Both the position numbers and the translations under genes were made by a program. The notes beneath the pieces are model-generated. The model did not search any database. It worked only from the letters and a program-made list of their open reading frames with translations, and was not told the origin of the DNA. A stretch of DNA of 64,000 nucleotides from Pseudomonas cremoricolorata DSM 17059 = NBRC 16634 (GTDB lineage Bacteria > Pseudomonadota > Gammaproteobacteria > Pseudomonadales > Pseudomonadaceae). The stretch is from positions 1 to 64,000 of the forward strand of contig NZ_AUEA01000008.1 of NCBI RefSeq assembly GCF_000425745.1. The letters are read 5' to 3'. Shown piece after piece: positions 1 to 8,748 of the stretch. Within the stretch, counting starts at the first letter, position 1, and every line of letters begins with the position of its first letter.

Positions 1-1311
1 ACCGCGCGCAAGAGCGACCGTCCGACCCTGATCTGCTGCAAGACCATCATCGGTTTCGGCTCGCCGAACAAGCAGGGCAAGGAAGAGTCCCACGGCGCCG
101 CCCTGGGTGCCGACGAGATCGTGCTGACCCGCGCAGGCCTGAGCTGGAGCCACGAGGCTTTCCAGATTCCCGCCGAGATCTACGCCGAGTGGGACGCCAA
201 AGACGCCGGCGCCAAGGCCGAAGCCGAGTGGAACCAGCGCTTCGACGCCTATGCCCAGGCCCATCCTGAGCTGGCTGCCGAGTTCAAGCGCCGCAGCTCG
301 GGCGAGCTGCCGGCCGACTTCGCCGAGAAAGCCGCCGCCTACGTCCAGGAAGTCGCCGCCAAGGGCGAAACCATCGCCAGCCGCAAGGCCAGCCAGAACA
401 CCCTGAACGCCTTCGGCCCGCTGCTGCCAGAACTGCTCGGCGGCTCGGCGGACCTGGCCGCCTCCAACCTGACCCTGTGGAAAGGTTGCAAGGGCGTCGA
501 GGCCCTTGATGCCAGCGGCAACTACCTGTTCTACGGCGTGCGCGAATTCGGCATGACCGCGATCATGAACGGCCTGGCCCTGCACGGCGGCCTGGTGCCA
601 TACGGCGCGACCTTCCTGATGTTCATGGAATACGCACGCAACGCGGTGCGCATGTCGGCGCTGATGAAGCAGCGGGTGATTCACGTCTACACCCACGACT
701 CCATCGGCTTGGGCGAAGACGGCCCGACCCACCAGCCGATCGAGCAACTGACCAGCCTGCGCACCACCCCCAACCTCGACACCTGGCGCCCGGCCGATGC
801 CGTGGAATCGGCGGTGTGCTGGCAGCAGGCGCTGCTGCGCAACGACGGCCCGTCGGCGCTGATCTTCTCGCGGCAGAACCTGCAGCATCAGGCGCGCAGC
901 GCCGAGCAGATCGCGCAGATCAGCCAAGGCGGCTACGTGCTGCGCGACTGCGCCGGCGAGCCGGAGCTGATCCTCATCGCCACCGGCTCGGAAGTCGGCC
1001 TGGCGGTGCAGGCGTTCGACGCCCTCAGCGCCCAGGGCCGCAAGGTCCGCGTGGTGTCGATGCCGTGCACCAGCGTGTTCGACGCCCAGGACGCTGCCTA
1101 CAAGCAGTCGGTGCTGCCGGTAGAAGTCGGTGCACGCATCGCCATCGAAGCGGCGCACGCCGACTACTGGTACAAGTACGTCGGCCTGGACGGTCGCATC
1201 ATCGGCATGACCACCTACGGTGAATCGGCCCCGGCCAGCGCACTGTTCGAGGAGTTCGGTTTCACCCTGGACAACGTGCTGGCGGTGGCTGAGGAACTGC
1301 TGGAAGACTGA
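1..1311 (+). CDS. tkt: transketolase, 3' part (5' end outside window)
   Basis: Thiamine-diphosphate enzyme of the non-oxidative pentose phosphate pathway, moving two-carbon ketol units between sugar phosphates. The reading frame is already open at base 1, so only the last 436 residues are present; full-length family members have about 665, leaving roughly 230 N-terminal residues upstream. The segment contains the pyrimidine-binding hallmark YGVREFGM, whose Glu activates the cofactor in this family, then the active-site loop [17 protein letters not shown] and a C-terminal transketolase domain ending in VAEELLED. It is followed by epd and pgk on the same strand. Identification is secure; the start codon and any upstream regulation cannot be seen. 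Confidence 0.97.
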   Translation, partial: TARKSDRPTLICCKTIIGFGSPNKQGKEESHGAALGADEIVLTRAGLSWSHEAFQIPAEIYAEWDAKDAGAKAEAEWNQRFDAYAQAHPELAAEFKRRSSGELPADFAEKAAAYVQEVAAKGETIASRKASQNTLNAFGPLLPELLGGSADLAASNLTLWKGCKGVEALDASGNYLFYGVREFGMTAIMNGLALHGGLVPYGATFLMFMEYARNAVRMSALMKQRVIHVYTHDSIGLGEDGPTHQPIEQLTSLRTTPNLDTWRPADAVESAVCWQQALLRNDGPSALIFSRQNLQHQARSAEQIAQISQGGYVLRDCAGEPELILIATGSEVGLAVQAFDALSAQGRKVRVVSMPCTSVFDAQDAAYKQSVLPVEVGARIAIEAAHADYWYKYVGLDGRIIGMTTYGESAPASALFEEFGFTLDNVLAVAEELLED

Positions 1312-1445
1312 GGCCCTGTTGGGGCGGCGTTTGCCGTCCCAATTCAGACGCTGCCGCCTCTTGTCGAGTCCGTGTGGGGCCCTGCTGGGGCGGCTTAGCC
1401 GCGATGGGGCCTCGCACCACCAGACGCCAACCCCGTGAGTTTCCA
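1312..1445. repeat. REP-like GC-rich intergenic segment between tkt and epd
   Basis: The 134-base gap contains two related GC-rich stretches, each with the motif TGGGGCGGC (about 1319-1327 and 1386-1394). The second continues into GCGGCTTAGCCGC, a short dyad with a 3-base loop. The same core with one extra T, GCGGCTTTAGCCGC, lies downstream of thiC near 42528. This resembles the short palindromic repeats common in Pseudomonas intergenic DNA. No clear promoter or strong ribosome-binding site for epd is visible, so epd may be partly co-transcribed with tkt. Confidence 0.45.
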
Positions 1446-2507
1446 ATGTCCCACCAGCGTCCCTACAAAGTTGCACTCAACGGTTATGGCCGCATCGGCC
1501 GCTGTGTCCTGCGCGCATTGTTCGAGCGGGGGGCCAAGGCGGGCTTCGAGATCGTGGCCCTGAATGACCTGGCCGACCAGGCCAGCCTGGAATACCTGAC
1601 GCGCTTCGACTCCACCCATGGCCGTTTTCCCGGCGAGGTGAAGGTCGATGGCGATTGTCTGCATATCAATGGTGACTGCGTGAAAGTGCTGCGCAGCGCC
1701 ACCCCCGAAGGCATCGACTGGGCGGCTCTGGATGTCGACCTGGTGCTGGAGTGCTCCGGTGCCTACACCTCGCGCGCCGACGGCCAGCGTTTTCTCGATG
1801 CCGGCGCGCCGCGGGTGTTGTTCTCCCAGCCCATGGCCAGCGAGGCCGACGTCGACGCCACGGTGGTCTACGGCATCAACCAGGATTGCCTGACCGGCCG
1901 CGAGCGGCTGGTCTCCAACGCCTCGTGCACCACCAACTGCGGCGTGCCGCTGTTGCGCGTGCTGGATCAGGCGTTCGGCATCGAGTACGTGTCGATCACC
2001 ACGATCCATTCGGCGATGAACGACCAGCCGGTGATCGACGCCTATCACCATGAAGACCTGCGCCGTACCCGCTCGGCATTCCAGTCGGTGATTCCGGTGT
2101 CCACCGGCCTTGCCCGCGGTATCGAGCGGCTGCTTCCGGAACTTGCCGGGCGAATCCAGGCCAAAGCGGTACGTGTGCCGACGGTCAATGTGTCGTGCCT
2201 GGACATCACCTTGCAGACCGCGCGCGATACCAGCGCTGCCGAGGTCAATCAGGTGCTGCGTGATGCAGCCCTGAGCGGCCCGCTGCAAGGCCTGCTGGCC
2301 TACACCGAACTGCCGCACGCCAGTTGCGATTTCAACCATGACCCGCATTCGGCCATCGTCGATGCCAGCCAGACCCGCGTTTCAGGCCCACGCCTGGTGA
2401 ACCTGCTGGCCTGGTTCGACAACGAATGGGGGTTTGCCAACCGTATGCTCGACGTCGCCGATCACTTTCTGCGCGTCGTCCACCCAACCTGCACTCAACA
2501 TCCCTGA
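1446..2507 (+). CDS. epd: erythrose-4-phosphate dehydrogenase (GapA family)
   Basis: NAD-dependent dehydrogenase of the glyceraldehyde-3-phosphate dehydrogenase family. The Epd branch oxidises erythrose-4-phosphate to 4-phosphoerythronate, feeding pyridoxal phosphate synthesis. The 353-residue product opens with the nucleotide-binding motif NGYGRIGRCVLRAL and holds the catalytic-cysteine motif SNASCTTNC near residue 160. I chose ATG 1446 because the upstream in-frame extension reads through REP-like sequence and the family begins just before the Rossmann motif. It lies between tkt and pgk, and the gap to pgk is only 12 bases, so they are probably one transcript. The Epd rather than Gap assignment rests mainly on this neighbourhood and the GYGRIGR variant; a second glyceraldehyde-3-phosphate dehydrogenase role cannot be excluded. 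Confidence 0.9.
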   Translation: MSHQRPYKVALNGYGRIGRCVLRALFERGAKAGFEIVALNDLADQASLEYLTRFDSTHGRFPGEVKVDGDCLHINGDCVKVLRSATPEGIDWAALDVDLVLECSGAYTSRADGQRFLDAGAPRVLFSQPMASEADVDATVVYGINQDCLTGRERLVSNASCTTNCGVPLLRVLDQAFGIEYVSITTIHSAMNDQPVIDAYHHEDLRRTRSAFQSVIPVSTGLARGIERLLPELAGRIQAKAVRVPTVNVSCLDITLQTARDTSAAEVNQVLRDAALSGPLQGLLAYTELPHASCDFNHDPHSAIVDASQTRVSGPRLVNLLAWFDNEWGFANRMLDVADHFLRVVHPTCTQHP

Positions 2508-2519
2508 AGGACCGCATTG

Positions 2520-3683
2520 ATGACCGTGTTGAAGATGACCGACCTCGACCTGACCGGTAAGCGCGTACTGATCCGCGAAGACCTCAACGTGCCTGTGAAG
2601 GACGGTGTGGTCACCAGCGACGCGCGCATTCAGGCCGCGCTGCCGACCATCAAGCTGGCGCTGGAAAAAGGCGCGGCGCTGATGGTCTGCTCGCACCTGG
2701 GTCGCCCGAGCGAAGGTGAATTCTCGGCCGAGAACAGCCTCAAGCCTGTCGCCGACTACCTGAGCAAGGCGCTGGGCCGCGACGTGCCGCTGGTGGCCGA
2801 CTACCTCGGCGGCGTCGAGGTCAAGCCGGGTGAAGTGGTGCTGTTCGAGAACGTGCGCTTCAACAAGGGCGAGAAGAAGAACGCCGATGAGCTGGCCCAG
2901 CAGTACGCTGCGCTGTGCGATGTGTTCGTCATGGATGCCTTCGGCACCGCACACCGCGCCGAGGGTTCGACCCATGGCGTGGCCAAGTTCGCCAAAGTCG
3001 CCGCTGCGGGCCCGTTGCTGGCCGCCGAGCTGGATGCATTGGGCAAGGCGTTGAAGGCGCCGGCCAAGCCGATGGCGGCGATCGTCGCCGGCTCCAAGGT
3101 GTCGACCAAACTCGACGTGCTCAACAGCCTGAGCAGCGTCTGTGACCTGCTGATCGTCGGTGGCGGCATCGCCAACACCTTCCTCGCCGCTGCCGGCCAC
3201 CCGGTGGGCAAATCGCTGTACGAGCCCGACCTGGTCGAGACCGCCAAGGCCATCGCCGCCAAGGTCAACGTGCCGCTGCCCAGCGATGTGGTGGTCGCCA
3301 AGGAATTCGCCGAGAGCGCCGAGGCCACGGTCAAGGCCATCGCCGACGTGGCTGCCGACGACATGATCCTGGACATCGGTCCGCAGACTGCAGCGCACTT
3401 CGCCGAACTGCTGAAATCGTCCAAGACCATTCTGTGGAATGGCCCGGTCGGCGTATTCGAGTTCGATCAGTTCGGCAAGGGCACCGAGGTGCTGGCCAAG
3501 GCCATCGCCGATAGCCAGGCATTCTCTATTGCCGGTGGTGGTGACACCCTGGCGGCGATCGATAAATATGGCGTCAGTGCTGAAATCTCCTACATTTCCA
3601 CCGGCGGCGGCGCCTTCCTCGAATTCGTCGAGGGCAAAGTGCTGCCGGCGGTCGAGGTTCTGGAACAGCGGGCCAAGGGCTGA
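2520..3683 (+). CDS. pgk: phosphoglycerate kinase
   Basis: Interconverts 1,3-bisphosphoglycerate plus ADP and 3-phosphoglycerate plus ATP in the cytoplasm. The product has 387 residues, the usual bacterial length. Visible marks are the substrate-binding stretch REDLNVPV near residue 20, SHLGRPSEG near residue 60, the hinge region WNGPVGVFE near residue 305 and the nucleotide-binding GGGDTLAA. I chose ATG 2520, which follows CTGAAGGACC, over an in-frame TTG directly before it. It lies between epd and two small lipoprotein genes, with fba further on, so four sugar-phosphate enzymes are grouped here. Confidence 0.97.
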   Translation: MTVLKMTDLDLTGKRVLIREDLNVPVKDGVVTSDARIQAALPTIKLALEKGAALMVCSHLGRPSEGEFSAENSLKPVADYLSKALGRDVPLVADYLGGVEVKPGEVVLFENVRFNKGEKKNADELAQQYAALCDVFVMDAFGTAHRAEGSTHGVAKFAKVAAAGPLLAAELDALGKALKAPAKPMAAIVAGSKVSTKLDVLNSLSSVCDLLIVGGGIANTFLAAAGHPVGKSLYEPDLVETAKAIAAKVNVPLPSDVVVAKEFAESAEATVKAIADVAADDMILDIGPQTAAHFAELLKSSKTILWNGPVGVFEFDQFGKGTEVLAKAIADSQAFSIAGGGDTLAAIDKYGVSAEISYISTGGGAFLEFVEGKVLPAVEVLEQRAKG

Positions 3684-3715
3684 GGCGGTTGGCGCCTGGC
3701 AAAGGGAGCGACCTG

Positions 3716-3934
3716 ATGGTCAAGCAATTGCCTGTGATGATCCTGCTCGGACTGCTCGCCGGTTGTTCGAGCAGCGCCGCGCCTGATGCTGAACCGGCTG
3801 GCAAGCCGAAGGGTGGCTGCTATCAGTCGCAGTGGCAGGCCGAGACGGTACCGGTGATCAACAAACGACTCGGCCCTGATGGGCTGGAAAAGTACGACGA
3901 CGAACATCAACGTCAGGCGCCCGGGTGCCCCTGA
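3716..3934 (+). CDS. small putative lipoprotein, 72 residues
   Basis: Unrecognised small secreted protein. The N-terminus MVKQLPVMILLGLLAGCSSS is a lipoprotein signal with lipobox LLAGC, so a mature lipoprotein of about 55 residues is expected. The mature part begins with a short Ala/Pro/Gly linker and contains two further cysteines, in GGCYQSQW and the terminal APGCP, which could form a disulfide. ATG 3716 follows AAAGGGAGCG, a good ribosome-binding site. It starts 32 bases after pgk and precedes the MliC-like gene by 46 bases, so the three may be co-transcribed. Function unknown; the pairing with an inhibitor-type lipoprotein suggests an envelope role, but that is inference. Confidence 0.7.
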   Translation: MVKQLPVMILLGLLAGCSSSAAPDAEPAGKPKGGCYQSQWQAETVPVINKRLGPDGLEKYDDEHQRQAPGCP

Positions 3935-3980
3935 GCGATTCAGGGCAACCGGCTTGGACGAGCTGCAAGAGGAAAGGCTG

Positions 3981-4304
3981 ATGAAAGCGCTGATGGCCGC
4001 CACGGCCCTGGCGACACTGGCGGGCTGCTCGCTGCTGCAACCGTCCGCACCTTCGGTGGCGGATAACTGGACCCGCTGGGTCTGCGACAGCCAGACCGAA
4101 GTGCTGTGGCGTTTCACCGACGCCTCGCGCAACGCCATGGATGTACGCCTGGGCAGTCGCGCCTACCGCTTGCAGGCCGAGCCCAGCGGCTCGGGCACGT
4201 TGTACAGCGACGGTGTGCTGGCGATGCACACCAAGGGTGATGAAGGCCTGGTGTACTGGGTCGCCACCGATGATCTGATTGGGCGGGGCTGCAAGGCACC
4301 GTGA
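3981..4304 (+). CDS. MliC-family lipoprotein (lysozyme inhibitor type)
   Basis: Predicted 107-residue outer-membrane or periplasmic lipoprotein of the MliC/PliC family, whose studied members bind and inhibit C-type lysozyme. The signal MKALMAATALATLAGC ends in a lipobox. The mature domain shows the family order: a WVCDSQ cysteine segment, YRLQAEPSGSGTLYSDG (the SGxxY loop that in MliC enters the lysozyme active site), then a KGDE-type strand and a terminal RGCK cysteine able to pair with the first. ATG 3981 follows AGAGGAAAGGCTG. The in-frame extension from 3879 lacks a signal and overlaps the previous gene, so it was rejected. Placing an envelope-defence lipoprotein between pgk and fba is noteworthy. 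Confidence 0.8.
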   Translation: MKALMAATALATLAGCSLLQPSAPSVADNWTRWVCDSQTEVLWRFTDASRNAMDVRLGSRAYRLQAEPSGSGTLYSDGVLAMHTKGDEGLVYWVATDDLIGRGCKAP

Positions 4305-4410
4305 ATGGCCGGGCTGGCATACTGCACGCGGCCCACACAACATGAACAGCAACCGCCCCACGCGGCAGGTTTGCACGATATAACGACGCTTGTCGGGAGA
4401 GAGATACACA

Positions 4411-5475
4411 ATGGCACTCATTAGCATGCGCCAGATGCTGGACCACGCCGCCGAGTTCGGTTACGGCGTTCCAGCTTTCAACGTCAACAACCTCGAGCAG
4501 ATGCGCGCCATCATGGAAGCCGCCGACAAGACCGACTCTCCGGTCATCGTCCAGGCCTCTGCCGGTGCACGCAAATATGCTGGCGCGCCGTTCCTGCGTC
4601 ACCTGATCCTGGCGGCCATCGAAGAATTCCCGCATATCCCGGTGTGCATGCACCAGGACCACGGCACCAGCCCTGACGTCTGCCAGCGTTCGATCCAGCT
4701 GGGCTTCAGCTCGGTGATGATGGACGGCTCGCTGAAGGCAGACGGCAAGACCCCGGCCGACTACGACTACAACGTCCGTGTCACCCAGCAGACCGTCGCC
4801 TTTGCCCACGCCTGCGGCGTGTCGGTCGAAGGCGAGCTGGGTTGCCTGGGCAGCCTGGAAACCGGCCAGGCCGGTGAAGAAGATGGCGTCGGCGCCGAAG
4901 GCACGCTGGACCACAGCCAGATGCTGACCGACCCGGAAGAGGCCGCCGACTTCGTCAAGAAGACCCAGGTCGACGCCCTGGCCATCGCCATCGGCACCAG
5001 CCACGGCGCCTACAAGTTCACCAAGCCGCCGACCGGTGACATCCTCGCCATCGACCGCATCAAGGAAATCCACAAGCGCATCCCCGACACCCACCTGGTG
5101 ATGCACGGCTCCTCCTCGGTGCCGCAGGAATGGCTGAAGATCATCAACGAGTACGGCGGTGACATCAAAGAAACCTACGGCGTGCCGGTCGAAGAGATCG
5201 TCGAAGGCATCAAGTACGGCGTGCGCAAGGTCAACATCGACACCGACCTGCGCCTGGCGTCCACCGGTGCCATGCGCCGGCACATGGCCCTGCACCCGAG
5301 CGAGTTCGACCCCCGCAAGTTCTTCGCCGAAACCGTGAAGGCCATGCGTGACGTGTGCATTGCCCGTTACGAAGCCTTCGGCACTGCCGGCAACGCTTCG
5401 AAGATCAAACCGATCACCCTCGAGGCGATGTTCCAGCGTTACGCCAGTGGTGAGTTGGCCGCCAAGGTCAATTGA
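4411..5475 (+). CDS. fba: class II fructose-1,6-bisphosphate aldolase
   Basis: Zinc-dependent aldolase that splits or, in pseudomonads mainly, forms fructose-1,6-bisphosphate during gluconeogenesis. The product has 354 residues, the length of the Calvin-type class II enzyme. The zinc and catalytic motif HQDHG sits at residues 81-85, and the phosphate-binding regions HGAYKF, HGSSSVP and KVNIDTDLR follow in family order. ATG 4411 comes after GGGAGAGAGATACACA. There is 106 bases of non-coding DNA before it, enough for its own promoter, though no convincing -10/-35 pair stands out. A REP-like hairpin lies downstream at 5544-5609. Confidence 0.97.
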   Translation: MALISMRQMLDHAAEFGYGVPAFNVNNLEQMRAIMEAADKTDSPVIVQASAGARKYAGAPFLRHLILAAIEEFPHIPVCMHQDHGTSPDVCQRSIQLGFSSVMMDGSLKADGKTPADYDYNVRVTQQTVAFAHACGVSVEGELGCLGSLETGQAGEEDGVGAEGTLDHSQMLTDPEEAADFVKKTQVDALAIAIGTSHGAYKFTKPPTGDILAIDRIKEIHKRIPDTHLVMHGSSSVPQEWLKIINEYGGDIKETYGVPVEEIVEGIKYGVRKVNIDTDLRLASTGAMRRHMALHPSEFDPRKFFAETVKAMRDVCIARYEAFGTAGNASKIKPITLEAMFQRYASGELAAKVN

Positions 5476-5543
5476 TACAGCCCCTGGCTCGGCGCGCGCA
5501 GTGATGCGCAAGGGTGTTCGTCGATGTCAGGTGCGAGACACAT

Positions 5544-5609
5544 CGGGGCTGCTGTGCAGTCCATCGCGGGGGTTGATGCCCACCGGCGATGGGCCGCACA
5601 GCAGCCCCG
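5544..5609. repeat. long imperfect inverted repeat, REP doublet type
   Basis: A 14-base arm CGGGGCTGCTGTGC (5544-5557) pairs exactly with GCACAGCAGCCCCG (5596-5609). After a 3x3 internal loop a second 7-base stem forms between CCATCGC (5561-5567) and GCGATGG (5586-5592), leaving an 18-base apical loop. The arm sequence resembles the GGGGCTGC...GCAGCCC...ATCGC repeats found across P. putida genomes, arranged here as two facing copies. No T-run follows, so it is not a standard Rho-independent terminator, although it may protect the 3' end of the fba message. Confidence 0.6.
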
Positions 5610-5649
5610 AATCATTCCAGCGAACGCAACGTCCTTCAAAGCCCCGTCC

Positions 5650-6150
5650 ATGACCGTATTGCGCTACCTGCAAGCCTACCCCCCGCACCTGCAAGAGCAG
5701 GTGCGCCAGCTCATCGCCAGCGATCGCCTAGGCGCCTACCTGCAGAAGCGCTATGCCGAACAGCACGCCGTGCAGAACGACAAGGCGTTGTATGCCTACG
5801 TGCAGGAACTCAAGCAGGCATTCCTGCGCAACGCGCCGGCGGTCGATAAAGTGCTGTTCGACAACCGCCTCGACCTCACTCACCGTGCCCTGGGCCTGAA
5901 CACTGCGGTGTCGCGGGTGCAAGGGGGCAAGCTCAAGGCGAAGAAGGAAATCCGCATCGCTTCACTGTTCAAGGACGCGGCGCCGCAGTTCCTGCGCATG
6001 ATCGTGGTCCACGAACTGGCGCACCTCAAGGAACGTGACCACAGCAAGGCGTTCTACCAGCTCTGCCAGCACATGGAGCCGGACTACCATCAACTGGAAT
6101 TCGACCTGCGCGTGTACCTGACCTATCGGGAACTGCCGGGCACCGTGTAA
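5650..6150 (+). CDS. M48/YgjP-like metal-dependent hydrolase
   Basis: Predicted small cytoplasmic zinc metallopeptidase-like protein of 166 residues. It contains the zincin motif VVHELAHLKERDH, that is HExxH plus a nearby downstream His, with more histidines in FYQLCQHMEPDYHQLEFD. The layout fits the COG1451/YgjP (WLM-related) group rather than membrane-bound M48 proteases, because no membrane segment is present. ATG 5650 was chosen because the longer in-frame start at 5524 would read through the REP-like hairpin. The next gene begins 13 bases after its stop, suggesting a two-gene operon. Substrate unknown. Confidence 0.75.
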   Translation: MTVLRYLQAYPPHLQEQVRQLIASDRLGAYLQKRYAEQHAVQNDKALYAYVQELKQAFLRNAPAVDKVLFDNRLDLTHRALGLNTAVSRVQGGKLKAKKEIRIASLFKDAAPQFLRMIVVHELAHLKERDHSKAFYQLCQHMEPDYHQLEFDLRVYLTYRELPGTV

Positions 6151-6163
6151 GGAAAACCACCCC

Positions 6164-6466
6164 ATGCAGGTAAGCAAGACCAAGAGCAGTTTCTATCGCC
6201 GGTTGTACGTCGCCTGGCTGATCGACAGCGGCACCGCCGCCAGTGTGCCGGCGCTGATGAGCGCCACCGGCATGCCGCGGCGTACGGCGCAGGACACCAT
6301 CGCTGCCCTGGCCGACCTGGACATCGTCTGCGAATTCGAGCAGCAGGCTGGCGCGCGCAACCACGCCGGGCAGTACTGCATCCGTGACTGGGGCGCGATC
6401 GACCGGCAATGGATCGTCGAGCACCTGCCGGCCCTGCGCGAGGTGCTCGGCTATCCCTCGACCTGA
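6164..6466 (+). CDS. small winged helix-turn-helix domain protein
   Basis: A 100-residue protein made almost entirely of a winged-helix fold: FYRRLYVAWLIDSG forms the first helix, VPALMSATGMPRRTAQDTIAAL the helix-turn-helix, and DIVCEFEQQAGARNHAGQYCI the wing. Such proteins usually bind DNA, but no target can be deduced. ATG 6164 follows AAGGAAAACC, 13 bases after the metallopeptidase gene, so the two are probably co-transcribed. Its last 16 bases overlap the 3' end of the convergent yccS-like gene. Confidence 0.75.
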   Translation: MQVSKTKSSFYRRLYVAWLIDSGTAASVPALMSATGMPRRTAQDTIAALADLDIVCEFEQQAGARNHAGQYCIRDWGAIDRQWIVEHLPALREVLGYPST

Positions 6467-8649
6467 GCGGTGCGGGACGCCGGTTTGAGCAAATGCCCGG
6501 CCAGCGTGCGCAGCGGGCCGAGCTGACGGCAGATCAGCGCCAGTTGGGTTTGCACCAGGCGTTGGTGTTCGTCGAGTTCTTCCGGCATCTGCTCCAGCGT
6601 CGCCGCCAGGGCGTCTTCGCTGTCGCTGTGGATCGCCACCGAGGTGCGCGTCGCCAGGCCGTTGGCGATTTCGTCGAGGCTGTCGGCCAGCGACTGTCCG
6701 GCGCCGTCGAGCAGTTGCTCATGCACCTCGGCCGGCAGTGCCGTTTCCCGATGCGCGCCCAAGCCTGACAAATAGCCAAGCAAGGTGTGCGAGAGCACCA
6801 GAAAGCGGAAGCCGACGTCCGCCTCTTTGCGAAAATGCCCCGGCTCCATGAGCATGTTGGCCAGGGTGGTAGACAGCGCGGCGTCGGCGTTGTGGGCGTT
6901 GCGCCGGGCCAGGCGATAGGCCAGGTCGTCGCGCTTGCCTTCGGCGTACTGCTGCATGATCTGGCGCAGGTACAGGCTGGCGCAGGTGAGGGTGTTGGCC
7001 AGCACCTTGTTCAGCCGGCGGCCCTGCCAGTCAGGTAGGAACAGGAATACCGCGAGGATGGCGATCAGGCTGCCGACCAGGGTGTCGAACAGGCGCGGCA
7101 GGAACAGGCCGTAGCCATCGCCGATCTGGTTGAAGCAGAACAGCACCATCAGGGTGATCGCCGCAGTGGCCGAGGTGTAGTGGCTGGTGCGGTTGACGAA
7201 GAACACCACCCCGGCGACCACGGCGAACATCGACTGCACCAGCGGGCTTGGGAACAGATCGAACAGCGCCCAGCCCACGGTCAGGCCGACCGCGGTGCCG
7301 AAGATACGCTGCACCAGCTTGCGCCGCGTGGCGCCGTAGTTGGGCTGGCAGACGAACAGCGTGGTGAGGATGATCCAGTAGCCCTGGCTTGGGTGAATCA
7401 GATGCACCATGCCGTAGCCCACCAGCAGCGCCAGGGACAGGCGCAAGGCGTGGCGGAACAGCAGCGAGGTTGGGGTCAGTTGCGTGCGCAGACGCTTGCC
7501 GACGTCCTGCAAGGTGCGCGGCGAGCGGTCCAGCAGGCTGCTGTCGCTGGCATCGGCGAGGCTGTCGGGGTTGCTCGCTGCGGCCAGCAGGCGGTCGAGG
7601 GTCGCCAGGTTGGCCGCCAGCGCCCGCAGCGAGCGCAGCAGGCCGCGCCAGGCCGGGTTGTTCTGCCCGCGCAGAAAATCCAGCGAGGCATGCAGGTCTT
7701 CCAGGGCTTCGGCGAACTGGGTGTCGTAGTCGAACGGCTGGCGCAGGCGTATCGAATGGGACAGGCGCTGGCAGGCCGAGCCTTGCTGGCGCAGCAGGCG
7801 CTGGCAGCGGAACATCACGTCGCTGTGGAAGAAGGTCTCGGCCAGGGCGTTATACGGATAGTGCGAGGCGCTGACGCGCTCGTGGATGTCCTGGGCGAGA
7901 AAGTACAGCTTCAGGTAGCGGCTGACCTTGGAGTTGGGCTGGGCATTGCCGACCCGGTGCAGAATGATTTCCTTGGCAGCGTTCAGCGCGGCCACCACCT
8001 TGCCATTCTGATGCGCCAGCTCGACCCGACGGGCTTCCAGGTCGAGGTTGCGCACCGGTTCGAACAGCGCGGCCTTGAGCTTGAGGTAGCGGCCCAGTTC
8101 GAAGAACAGCTTGGCCAGGCTCTGCTGCACGGGCTGGTTGGCGAACAGCAGTTGCCAGAGCACCGAGAGCAAGCCATACCACGCGGCGCCGGTCACCAGC
8201 AGCAGCGGTTCGTGCCAGAAATCACTGAGCTGACCGCCGCGCTGATCCACCGCGATCATGGTGTACACCGAAAGAATCAACGTGGCCGAGGCGATCGCGC
8301 CATAGCGTTCGCCTAGCGCGCCGAGCATGGTCAGGGCAAAGGTGGCTACGGCCAGTGAGACAGCGAACAGCCAGGGGTAGGGGAACAGCAGTTCCACCGA
8401 AAGTGCAGCGATGGCAAAGCAGCCCAGGGTCACCAGCAGGGCGCTGAGGCGCCCGCGCCAGCCATCGTCGGTTTCTGCCAGGGCGCTGGCGATGATGCCG
8501 AGAAACAACGGAATCAGCAGGCTCATTTCGTCCTGATACCAGCACCAGGCCATGCTGCCGGTCAGCGCGACCGTGACCCTGATGCTGTAGCTGAACTTGT
8601 CCTGGCCCCAAAGGCGACGCAGAGAATGGCGAAATGAGCTCGATGACAT
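6451..8649 (-). CDS. yccS: YccS/FUSC-family inner membrane protein
   Basis: Predicted 732-residue inner-membrane protein of the YccS family, related to the aromatic-acid exporters AaeB/FusC. A first block of hydrophobic segments covers about residues 20-180 (ending near SVLWQLLFANQ). A long hydrophilic central part follows, then a second membrane block around residues 395-525 with the conserved YWIILTTLFVCQPNYGATRRKL (shown in two parts: YWIILTTLFVCQP, NYGATRRKL), and finally a cytoplasmic C-terminal tail. The duplicated membrane halves and the length of about 720-740 fit YccS. ATG 8649 is preceded by only a weak AGGG site. Its 3' end overlaps the convergent winged-helix gene by 16 bases. The transport substrate is not established. 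Confidence 0.88.
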   Translation of the reverse strand: MSSSSFRHSLRRLWGQDKFSYSIRVTVALTGSMAWCWYQDEMSLLIPLFLGIIASALAETDDGWRGRLSALLVTLGCFAIAALSVELLFPYPWLFAVSLAVATFALTMLGALGERYGAIASATLILSVYTMIAVDQRGGQLSDFWHEPLLLVTGAAWYGLLSVLWQLLFANQPVQQSLAKLFFELGRYLKLKAALFEPVRNLDLEARRVELAHQNGKVVAALNAAKEIILHRVGNAQPNSKVSRYLKLYFLAQDIHERVSASHYPYNALAETFFHSDVMFRCQRLLRQQGSACQRLSHSIRLRQPFDYDTQFAEALEDLHASLDFLRGQNNPAWRGLLRSLRALAANLATLDRLLAAASNPDSLADASDSSLLDRSPRTLQDVGKRLRTQLTPTSLLFRHALRLSLALLVGYGMVHLIHPSQGYWIILTTLFVCQPNYGATRRKLVQRIFGTAVGLTVGWALFDLFPSPLVQSMFAVVAGVVFFVNRTSHYTSATAAITLMVLFCFNQIGDGYGLFLPRLFDTLVGSLIAILAVFLFLPDWQGRRLNKVLANTLTCASLYLRQIMQQYAEGKRDDLAYRLARRNAHNADAALSTTLANMLMEPGHFRKEADVGFRFLVLSHTLLGYLSGLGAHRETALPAEVHEQLLDGAGQSLADSLDEIANGLATRTSVAIHSDSEDALAATLEQMPEELDEHQRLVQTQLALICRQLGPLRTLAGHLLKPASRTAQVEG

Positions 8650-8748
8650 GATGGCCCTGGGCTGAGATCGAAAACGTTGCGTTCAGCAAGAAGCGTTCCG
8701 TGCTGCTGCGGGGCCCTACTCTACACCAACTGGGCTACAGCGCCGGAC

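Noticed and set aside
4114..5511. 465-codon open frame opposite fba
   Set aside because: Shadow frame with arginine/histidine-rich sequence; overlaps both fba and the MliC-like gene.
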